Source: Metaphire vulgaris
Taxonomy: Eukaryota; Annelida; Clitellata; Crassiclitellata; Megascolecidae
Direction: 5' to 3'
Assembly (NCBI GenBank): GCA_018105865.1
Contig: CM030834.1
Span: 14,071,719 to 14,135,718 of the forward strand
Length of the DNA stretch: 64,000 nt
Part shown: piece after piece, positions 54,855-64,000 of the stretch
Numbering within the stretch: position 1 is the stretch's first letter
Layout: each line of letters starts with the position of its first letter
Made by a program: the position numbers and the translations under genes
The notes under the pieces: generated by a model
Databases searched by the model: none
What the model was told of the DNA's origin: nothing
The model's input: only the letters and a program-made list of their open reading frames with translations

Positions 54855-55099
54855 ACCTATATTTTCAGTTTGCAGTTTCTCTATTGGATTTTTATTTCTT
54901 ACTGATTTCTATTTTATTTCTTGCTTGAATGTTTGATAGGCTACACGGTATTATAATTATATTGAGTATTCTGTAAAATGAATCAAATGCAGCAGTTAAG
55001 ATGAAGCAGGTGGTCACATTTCTTCGGGTGCTCTGTCCAAAGACAAGATCCGTACTCCAGCTTTGCCATTCCTCTCTATCTTGAGCTTTTATCTTCAGG

Positions 55100-55288
55100 C
55101 AGTGTTTAATCTAGATTCCTGGACTCCGGGGGAGGTAACTGAAAAAGCCGGGGAAAAACTGACAAAGCCGGGGGGAACTCTGCTAGGGGCCGCTGTTAGT
55201 CCATGTAGTATTCCAAAATTTCCCGGGGGAATTTGAAATTTCCGGGGGAAGGGCGATTCCCCCCGGAAACGGCCTAGATTAAACACCG
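55100..55288. mobile_element. hAT-type MITE with TCTTCAGG duplication
   Basis: The ends CAGTGTTTAATCTAG and CTAGATTAAACACCG are inverted. TCTTCAGG at 55092-55099 and 55289-55296 is a perfect 8-bp duplication. The interior has CCGGGGG runs. Confidence 0.88.
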
Positions 55289-55719
55289 TCTTCAGGGTTG
55301 AATAATTGTTTCCCGTAGTGTCGAACATCCACTCCAGCACCAATGTCCTTGGTCGCCCTTTCCGAGTTTTCCCTTTCATCTTTCCTTCTAGTACTTCTAG
55401 ATGCGACTTATCCCTCGACCTACTGATCATTCCACTAGGTAGGCCTATTCGGCAAGACCTTCATTTGTTGTTCCTTAATCTCGCACAGTTATTGGCACTA
55501 GCTGTTTCTCAGTGTGCAGCCATAAGCTCTGGAATTCATTACCAATATTACTTCGTATAACTAACAATTTATCATCTTTCAGATCTGGTCTTAAAACATA
55601 TCTGTCTGACTTAGCTTATCCCCCTTAGATTGCTCTTCCGCCGTTTCTGACTGATCTTTTCCGGCTTGACCTGTCTCTAATTCAATTTGGATTTGGTGCG
55701 CCATCGGCTGATGCCCTGG

Positions 55720-55978
55720 CAAGGGCGTAAAACACGGGGGGACGGCGGGGGACGGTCCCCCAATAATTAGTAAAAGGGGGACAGAGTATCAATTGAATTA
55801 TCCCCACAATGTTTTGTGCTTTATGGTAAAATCACTCATTACGGATGACCTTTTTTGCTCATCGGGGTATTTGGCCAGGAAAAAATATAAGAATGGCGTT
55901 TTTTTGCTTGTCAAGACTTTTTGGGAGACTTTATCGACGATTCTATCCCCCAATGTTGACGCCAGGTTTACGTCACTG
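55720..55978. mobile_element. hAT-type MITE with TGCCCTGG duplication
   Basis: The left end CAAGGGCGTAAA pairs with the complement of TTTACGTCACTG. The flanks are TGCCCTGG at 55712-55719 and 55979-55986, identical. It holds two copies of the TTTTTTGCT(T/C)(G/A)TC module. Confidence 0.82.
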
Positions 55979-56445
55979 TGCCCTGGGCATTATGATAGTG
56001 GCGTTATAGAAGTCGATTGATTGATTGATTGATTGATTGTCTTAGTAGGCATGTTTCTTCTATCAGAATAGGCCCTATTCTCTTCGTTTGTCTAGTACGA
56101 ATAGTGTTTATTAGGCTTCTATTCTCTTCTATCCTCTACCAGACTTCTTCGCAGATCACACAGCGAGTCAATATAGTACCGATTTAGCCTACGCCCTCTC
56201 TTGCCGTTGGAGTCGTTTACAGATAATGTCGGCGTGGATCTATAGGCCTACAATAAATGCCACATGATGCAATGGTGGCCTACGTACAGTATCTGTTGTG
56301 TAGGCCTTTATACGTCGTCTCGATTTTCTTTCATATCGAACTTCAACAGCTGTCGAACTAGCAGAGGAAAACGTAGTGTAGGCCTAAGCACCGAACCTGA
56401 GGATCCGTTTCCACAGTAGGCCTATTGTGAGAAATACGCAACCTG

Positions 56446-56446
56446 T

Positions 56447-56518
<72 letters not shown>

Positions 56519-56530
56519 CAGTAGTAGTAC
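56446..56530. repeat. (TAG)n microsatellite
   Basis: About 24 TAG/GTA units; the apparent poly-Leu or poly-Tyr frames across it are not genes. Confidence 0.95.
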
Positions 56531-56815
56531 TCCAGCGCATGCCCAAGCGAACAGATAACAAAAAGCGAACATCGCACTTTTGCAGTGATTTAAAAAGCCG
56601 GCAGTTCTGTTCAAGGTGCAATGTACAAAACAAAAAGGCAAACGTGAAGGTTAGGAGCAGGAAAGGAAATGGGAAGAGAAAGGAGTTCACATGATTCATG
56701 AAAAGTCAGGATGTCCGAATTTGTGTTTCTAACGAAAAATCGCTAGCAATAACTCCGATTTTACATAGCTACCATTATTGAAATATTTAAAAATAGATAG
56801 TCTGAGAGACGTACT

Positions 56816-56911
56816 GATAAGCATCTCAATCAATCAATTGATCTATCTATCGATTGATTGATCGATCAATCAATCGATAGATAGATCAATTGATTGATTG
56901 AGATGCTTATC
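56816..56911. repeat. Perfect 96-nt palindrome
   Basis: The two 48-nt arms (56816-56863 and 56864-56911) are exact reverse complements with no spacer, centred on TC/GA. The arm starts GATAAGCATCTCAATC and consists largely of GATT/AATC and GATC tetranucleotides. Pairing stops abruptly at both ends. Confidence 0.93.
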
Positions 56912-56999
56912 CCTCATGCATAGAAAGCATGTTGTAGACTGATCCAGAGTTCCAAAATATTTACGAAATAACGGTCTTCAATGATTCATTTATACTGTA

Positions 57000-58545
57000 T
57001 ACATTTTGATAGTAGACACAGAAATTCTCTTATAGGCTACTTCCAAACCTGACGCCCCCGTAGAAACACAGACGTCATGTGGTTACTCGGTCATAGGCCT
57101 AGACAGACCCACTGTCGAAAAGAAATCCCCACCCCCACTGATTTAGGAGGTTAGGAACTAACAGGTAAGGCAGACGTCAGAACAGGTTGAAATCGGGACC
57201 GGTCTGAATGTTCTGCAGTTAGAGGCGCCTGTTAATTCAGCTGCTATTTCGTTTCTATACTATCTGTTTATATTGTACGTCGAGGCCTTGGGTCCATTGA
57301 ACATTCGTTCTACTGTAATCCAGAGCGTGTTTGTGCTTTTTAACCAGATTCGAGAGCCGCAAACGAAGGTATAGAGCAACATACGATACCATGGCTCAAA
57401 CTTTTTCAGACTATTCTGTCCAACGAGCGTCTTTGCGCCGTAGGCCTACTTTCTATTATCGCATGGATGAAAAACGCTGCTAACAGCTTATGACCGATGA
57501 AATACAATGCCACTTTTCAGTGTCGGGTACTTGATTTTTTATTATTCACCCCAATTATTTACTGGCCTTTATTTCTGTGTGTGGATCAGGGTGTGGTTAC
57601 CACTAACCGTAAAACTCTTGATTATGTTGCTTAATTTATGTATGATTCAGTTGCAGGTGAACAAATAATTTGGCGAATTAAAAAACAAGTACTTAGTGTC
57701 ATTTGGATTTGTGTCTTCCAAATAACTCTTTAAGCACTGTGTAGAATACCTTTTGTCTCAGTTCTTCTCCACAGATTGTCGTTTAGCTGCCATTTCGTAA
57801 TATGCCATGAAATTTATATGAATCACAATTTTGCGGTGATGATTGTATCAGAGTACAGCGATTATATACCCGTTTTTGACTTGGAGTCATTCAACATGGC
57901 CACATTGAACCGAGAGATATATAAAACTGGCTGACATCAGTCGAAAGGTACGGGTAGTGTGTTTTTCTCTTGCGAGAGAACCTCTTTAACCGCTAAGCCT
58001 ACTGTATGTTCCGATTTGAGCTGTTTATCATTCTGAACTATTCTCTAAAAGTCTGTTATAAATGTCATAATGTGGGCTTCTGATTGCGACGAAGAATACG
58101 AGTTTTCATCACTTTAAAAGACAGGATTTTTAGAAGAGGGTGTACTCATTATGCATGTTTAGTTGGCGACCTATTTTCTTGCTCGCCAGAAGTTATTCAG
58201 AATTTCGAATTGTTCAGGGTCCTACAGTAAGTGCAGTCTAACGCCCGCCGCCGAGCAAAAAAACCAAAGAAATTAGCAACGAAATTTAAGCGCAGAAAGT
58301 GTAACGTCGCAAAATGACTAAGGAAGTGCAAAGACAAGATTTTCAAATTTCGACTCGCCGATTTAGCATCTTTTTCAGCAGCATGCGCACTAAATTACCC
58401 AGATCTGCAGACGACTCTGACTGCTATAGACCTATCTATAGTTGAAACATCCGCACTGAGTCCTGATTTTAAAAGAAAATTCGCGCATCTCACCTGAAAA
58501 AAATTGCAGCCGCATTCTATAGTTCTGTTGGTTCTCGTGTCTGCT
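57000..58545. other. Unannotated stretch
   Basis: No open frame with protein resemblance, no intact element. Short TAGGCCTA words are common. GC content rises from about 58,550 toward the (GA)n tract. Confidence 0.5.
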
Positions 58546-58732
58546 CTATTGCAATGGCAATCCAACAGCAAACACGCTCAGGCCAACCAGCTCTGCCAGC
58601 GTGTCCTTTCCCCCTCCCCCCACTGAGAGGCGGGCGCTTGATCGGCGATTGACCGAACCGCTTGGTTCGCTTTCGGCAGAGCCTAGAACCAAGCCTTGAG
58701 CCTTGCTGCGTGACTCCCGATCAGCTGTAAAC

Positions 58733-58832
<100 letters not shown>

Positions 58833-58938
58833 TGAGAGAGAGGCGAACGAGTAAAAAGTTCGAAGAACGCTTTTCATTCATCTTCGAGTTTTCGTATACT
58901 GGGGGATCGTGCAGTTTCTTGTTGGACTTCTGCGCTGA

Positions 58939-59124
58939 ATATGATTAACCAGTCGGCCGGTCTAGAGGACGCTGTTTCGAAGAGAACGTTGAGGGTCGAA
59001 AGTATGGCGATCGGAAAGGGGGGCAAAGAAGACGAAGAAACGAATAAGGAGGAGGAGGCGAATACAGAGGAAACAGTAAGGTTTCGCAGACGGCAAAAGC
59101 CTGAACGTTTGACGAATTCAACAG
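58939..59124 (+). CDS. Speculative first coding exon
   Basis: ATG at 58939 opens INQSAGLEDAVSKRTLRVES, an acidic EEEANTEETV run, and VRFRRRQKPERLTNST, ending at a good donor (CAACAG/GTCAGT at 59124/59125). A CpG-richer region and the (GA)n tract lie just upstream. No family is recognised and no second exon was found in the window. It may be chance. Confidence 0.2.
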
Positions 59125-59897
59125 GTCAGTCGGATATGAAACAGAATCTCCCGAAAGTCAACATAAACTTTGATCATCATCGCAATCGCCATCTTCTTCG
59201 CCGCTATCTCTCCTAAACACCAGCAGCAAGGCAGAGATAGCCTAGGCCCATAGCGGTAATGGCTTTTCAAAAAGCACCGGTCCTAAGGATTTGATTTCTG
59301 AATTCCCGATGGACACCAGCATAATGATTAATTAACATTGCTTCTCAAGCTCTACTTCAATATTTTTTCTTTCCGACTTGCTATAGGGCCTAGTATTCAC
59401 TACCTACGTGTTTGTATAATGTTGTTTGCCTATATTTTCCCGTTTGAATATCCATTGAATATCTATTGACATTGTATCTTACTGTTTGATTTCAAGCGTG
59501 TAATACGCACAGTGGGTCTACAGCCTAGCTACAGGTTTATATAGTGAATTCAAATTAAGTGCGGTGTTAAACATACACTGTAGCTTCAACAGTATTGAAT
59601 TTTCTTCATGAAACATTCTAGATACTAGATATTCTGGAATTTTCACTGCCTAAGCAGTTGCCGTTATGTAGACGGGAATTTCAGGTTAAGTGGAATAGCA
59701 GTTATAATTAGGCCTACGCGTGTTTGCAGGCCTATAGGATAAATAGGAATGCACGAAAATCCCAAGGGATGCGTTCTTGCACTTTTGGAGAAGGTCGATT
59801 TATTCAAAGTTGTGAGTCTTACAATCAATGTATCAGTGTATCAATGACAATCAGGACTTTTGAAATGAGAGGTGATGCTCAAATGAGCGACAAAGGC

Positions 59898-59900
<3 letters not shown>

Positions 59901-59953
<53 letters not shown>

Positions 59954-59955
59954 AG
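59901..59955. repeat. (CT)n microsatellite
   Basis: About 27 CT units. Confidence 0.95.
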
Positions 59956-60951
59956 TTTGGTGCTCGCAGGGGAAGAGGTTAGCACTACGCTTTTGAGGGG
60001 ATGAGCTAACATATTGGACGCCAAACCACCATTGCACTGGCACAAGAGATTGGTGAGAGGATGGCTTATCAGTCACACGGTCAGAGTCAAACTTTTACCG
60101 CGGCACAAACCGTTGTGCTCTTTCCACTTCACTCCAGGTGATCAACTCAGGCGAGTGGATAAAGTATACTTAGGCCTATTCGGGGGATGGGAAGGAAGGA
60201 AGGAAGGACGGACGGAAGGAAGGACAGTTTGACAACCATCTATAGGTGGGAGTGAGGGGCTGCTGACCCATTTCATGGGCGCCCGCACATTGGGGCAAGA
60301 GGGGGTACATGCCCTCTGGAAAATGCAAATACAGTACCAATATTTCACATTGAAATTTGAAAAAAACTTGCGAAAATATTAACCGTGACCATTGTGTTAA
60401 CATGTGTTTTGCCCCTCCTGGAAAAATTTACGTGATGTAACTACGACCATTGTGTTTTGCCCCTCCTGGAAAAATTTCTGCGGGCGTCCATTAGCCATTT
60501 GCCTTAGTAGGCCTATGCGCCAGCTAGTTTACGTGGGTGATATACAGTATGCAGAAACGCAGTAGAAACCTAGCAATGAAGGCCTCCCTCGATAGAGGTC
60601 GGGACTTGATTTATCGGCTGAGTCATCTATCGTAGCAAAACTCTCGGAGTAGGCTACTGTAGAGTGGTGTTCGTGTGTATTCGTGTCTTAATTTGCATTC
60701 TACAGTAGAAAGGTCAAATTGAGCGCTAGGTAAATGTCCAGAGCAAACGACTTCAAATGTCACCAAATGTCTGCAGCCTTAGCTCCGTAGACGAACAGAA
60801 ACGTCGAAGCCCTAGATTCAGAGTATAGGTCAAACGAAGCGACGCTTATTATTACAGAGACTCAGAAGGCCTACTTAACACTTTTTTTATTGCCAGGGCA
60901 AATTTTTATTCGCTAAAAGAAACAAGCGACGATTTCTTCTTCACTCACCAC

Positions 60952-61129
60952 CAGGGATATTTTTACACCCCCTTAACACCCCGAACCCCAATTTGAGGTC
61001 GACACCCCTACACATTTTTAATGTGACAATGGTATGCATACCAAATGCATACTAATTAGCTCCGGATACCCCCTCAATTTGAGGTCGACACCCCCTTTCC
61101 GCAAATTCACAATCCTAGAAATATCCCTG
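60952..61129. mobile_element. hAT-type MITE, imperfect duplication
   Basis: The ends CAGGGATATTTTTA and TAGAAATATCCCTG are inverted, flanked by CTCACCAC and CTCGCCAT (6 of 8). The interior repeats TTTGAGGTCGACACCCC twice. Confidence 0.7.
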
Positions 61130-62177
61130 CTCGCCATATACTCCACAGACGAACCAGAGTGCATGAGTACATAACGAATGATTGATTGATGCACACCTCT
61201 ACAAAGCTAAGCTTCGCTTTTTTGGTAAACGCATTGTAAAGCTAGCATGTTAGAAATATATGCAAGATATATTAGCTTCATTCGAAGCGCTATAGGTCGT
61301 TTCTTTTGCATGGAAGTAATCGTCTACCTTGTTTTTGTTAATGAATAGTAAAACGTTTCTGAAAAGTCGAAGAACTTTTATCGACGAACAAAGAACTCTG
61401 AATTATTATTATCAGAAGTGATTATGGTGCGCCAAATCTCCCATAATAGCACACGCAGTGGGTTACGCGGCTGCATCTCTGTGAGTAGCTAAATTCAATT
61501 GATCCAGCGCAGCTGTACGTCTGCATTGGATGAGATATGCTCACTGCTCGGTGTGCTGATGACTCAGTTGGTGCTGACCTCCCGTCGATACCTCTTCCAT
61601 CTCTGTATCCACGGAACGTATACAGCAGGAAGAAATATCATTTATATATTTATATATAATTATGCATATAAGATCTAGTACTTGTGAATGCGCTATTTCG
61701 ACATGCTCTTGTCGGCACGTGACTTCTTATCTCTGCTTCTCGACGTGCCCCAAGCGCGCCCCTTCACATGTAAGTTGAAGATTGTATGCCACGCTATGAA
61801 TAGTTCAATCTTCGTAGATATCGGCGTGATTTCAGAAGTCTTCGCTGCAAAATTCCATATTGCGCACAGCAGGGATTCATTCATGTTTCCAAACAACGTT
61901 TAGGCCTACTAGGCGACTTTGTGTAAGTTTTCAGATTTTCCATAAGCTATTTAGTAAGTTTTATATTGAGAATCCCCGACGTACCTACAGTACTGTAGCT
62001 TTATTGGTGTAGTTGAGAAATGGTTGGCCTGGTTGTCAATAGTTGCCTGACTGTATTAGTGTTTAACGTTTGAACGTTGCGTCAAAGCGAGTTATGACAT
62101 CGATCCCATACTTAAATACTTAATATAGCCTAATAAGGCTGACTGTAAGGGTGAAAGAGTCGATTGGTATTTGGATA

Positions 62178-62178
<1 letters not shown>

Positions 62179-62260
<82 letters not shown>
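62179..62260. repeat. (TTA)n microsatellite
   Basis: About 27 ATT/TTA units; poly-Leu and poly-Tyr frames across it are artefacts. Confidence 0.95.
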
Positions 62261-62263
<3 letters not shown>

Positions 62264-62287
62264 GACAATTTCTTCAGCGCGACAGAC

Positions 62288-62506
62288 CAGGGCCGACGAG
62301 AAGGGGGTACATTTTTACCCGGGCCCGACGATAAACAAAGGGCCCGCGCTAACCAGAAAAAATAAGCGACGACCTGTTTTTGCTTGTCAGCATTTAAGCA
62401 TTTATTTCATATGAGGATGATAAAGGATAACCTTTTATTGCTTGTCAAGATTTTTTTAACTTCTCGATATTTGTCCCCCGGCCCGTATTTTCTCTCGATG
62501 TCCCTG
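62288..62506. mobile_element. hAT-type MITE next to (TTA)n
   Basis: The left end CAGGGCCGACGAGA pairs with the complement of TCTCGATGTCCCTG. Flanks CGACAGAC and CAACAGAC match at 7 of 8. Two TTTTTGCTTGTCA modules lie inside. Confidence 0.75.
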
Positions 62507-63094
62507 CAACAGACAAGACTATAAGGTCAAAGACAAGAGCGCTTAACAAGAGGAGTCAAAACCTATCTTATATACATGTAAATATACTAAATATGTTTTT
62601 AGGATCTAAACTATGCATATATGAAACAATGACTGAACACACAGCATTTTGCTGAACTGGTCGACACAATTGGCAAAAAATATGAGATCCATGTTACACT
62701 GAAGTAGGAAGTAATGCGCAAATGGTGGCTACAAACCATAACATAGTTGTAAAAACGACGTAACGGCGGATAGAACGTTACAAGAATCGAAATGGAGATA
62801 TCAGCACTGTTGTATATCGCTCCGATAGAGGATGTTGTAAGATACAGTTTGTTCAATTAATTATTGTTCATTCAACATGCATGCTTGATATCTTGAATTT
62901 GATTTTCTTACTGTTTGACATCTGTCATTCAATCATCAGCGGAATTCAATGACGGTGTGCCAATGTCAATGTGCGTTGACATGTCCTGTCAATTCTTTTG
63001 AATTCTTGTTCGAATGTTCGCCATTTGAATGAAATAGAAACTATTTTTGCCGAAATAAACACACACGAGGGCTTCTCACATGAGAATTCAACTG

Positions 63095-63396
63095 CAGTGG
63101 CGTAGCGCGGGAGGGGGCAGGGTGCGGTCGCCCCGGGCACAAATGCATTCTTGGGATGGGGGGGGGAAAATTTCAAGGGAAAAATAAAAATACGAAGTAA
63201 TAATAAATCCTATAATAGGCAGACATAATTATGTCATTCACAAACAAGAACTGCATGACATTTCGCGGAATCTATATCACTGCAATGTGACAATAAGATA
63301 TGATGACGATGTTTTGCTTGTCAAGACATTTTGGGGATAAGTTGGAGGCGCAATCCCTCTTTTGCCCGGGCGCTGGCAACCCACGCTACGCCACTG
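63095..63396. mobile_element. hAT-type MITE with TTCAACTG duplication
   Basis: The ends CAGTGGCGTAGCGCGGG and CCCACGCTACGCCACTG are inverted. TTCAACTG at 63087-63094 and 63397-63404 is perfect. It contains GATGTTTTGCTTGTCAAGAC near 63310. Confidence 0.9.
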
Positions 63397-63659
63397 TTCA
63401 ACTGTAAGACTGTTGGAGCGCAAAACGCGTTTCAAGACATTAACCTTGAAACTTGCATGTGTTAAGGCTGTAAATTGAACTAAAACAACTAGGCGCAGAT
63501 CTTAACATTGGTCGCCTATGTAACAATATATTGGGATTGTCGTTCCAGATGAGATGACTATCGTTGCGTGGAACGAGAATTCTACGAGCTCTCTAGTTTT
63601 ATTTTACTTAATTTTGCTCGATAGCCGCGATCGAAATTTTTAATCTAATTGATTGCACT

Positions 63660-63791
63660 GTTTCTTCTTCTTCTTCTTCTTCTTCTTCTTCTTCTTCTTC
63701 TTCTTCTTCTTCTTCTTCTTCTTCTTCTTCTTCTTCTTTCTTCTTCTTCTTCTTCTTCTTCTTCTTTCTTCTTCTTCTTCTTTTTTTTCTT

Positions 63792-63822
<31 letters not shown>

Positions 63823-63832
63823 TTATTATTTC
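63660..63832. repeat. (TTC)n microsatellite
   Basis: A 170-bp polypyrimidine tract of TTC units with small interruptions; the poly-Phe and poly-Leu frames are artefacts. Confidence 0.95.
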
Positions 63833-64000
63833 ATACGAGGTAGTCTCTACTACCGTCGTTTTCATGAACATCCGCTTCAGAAGAGCTTAGCACCTAAATG
63901 CCAGAACATTCCAATTCCAATTGCTTTTATTCCTTCACTTCATCCAATCTAATTGCGATTTGCTACCCTTGACATTTGACGCTTTTCCAACCGGTCCGAT

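Noticed and set aside
56358..56699. Poly-Leu and poly-Tyr open frames; similar at 3646-3834, 62151-62414 and 63608-63952
   Set aside because: They are translations of (TAG)n, (TAA)n, (TTA)n and (TTC)n microsatellites with no other coding signal.
61688..61903. Possible first exon ending at a TCACAT/GTAAGT donor
   Set aside because: The donor is good and a TATA-like stretch lies upstream, but there is no family match and no partner exon before the window ends.

Overview
The window is nuclear DNA from an animal, almost certainly an invertebrate. Genes are split by introns of about 0.1-4 kb with GT-AG ends, the three recognisable genes are metazoan families, and intergenic DNA and introns are packed with short hAT-type elements, LINE and SINE remnants and microsatellites. 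The frequent TAGGCCTA-type words and the repeat styles would fit a marine invertebrate, possibly a deuterostome, but the species cannot be fixed from the sequence.

Layout. (1) 1-9129, plus strand: the 3' two-thirds of a DXO/Dom3z decapping exoribonuclease gene (six exons; the 5' exons lie left of the window). Its introns hold a hAT element with a nested foldback element, a LINE, and several MITEs. (2) 10294-21159, minus strand: a complete 11-exon TRAPPC13 gene (414 codons), convergent with DXO; one intron appears to be GC-AG. (3) 22369-47885, plus strand, head-to-head with TRAPPC13: a complete 16-exon gene for a giant multi-Tudor protein. Spliced by eye it gives 10,707 nt, 3,568 residues and 14 recognisable Tudor cores, with an acidic C-terminus. 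Proteins of this class (Tudor/TDRD6/TDRD15) are germ-granule scaffolds that bind methyl-arginine tails of Piwi proteins. (4) 47886-64000: no convincing host gene. It holds a decayed element-borne protein gene (52300-53450, minus), many hAT MITEs with intact target-site duplications, long microsatellites, a perfect 96-nt palindrome, and at most one or two speculative first exons.

The most striking observation is in intron 1 of the Tudor gene. An 87-nt piece of the gene's own first exon (the core of Tudor domain 1) is present again in inverted orientation, 100% identical, inside a hAT-like element about 1.35 kb downstream. The pre-mRNA can therefore form a perfect 87-bp hairpin against its own coding sequence, in a gene whose family works in small-RNA silencing. 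Other notable items are a 3.3-kb inverted-repeat element in Tudor intron 6, a 1.5-kb palindrome in TRAPPC13 intron 5, a 91-bp tandem duplication that copies a TRAPPC13 splice donor, a 5S-rRNA-headed SINE, and a tRNA-type SINE that shares its 3' tail with local LINEs.

All exon boundaries were read by eye from splice consensus, reading-frame continuity and remembered family sequence; none was confirmed by transcripts.
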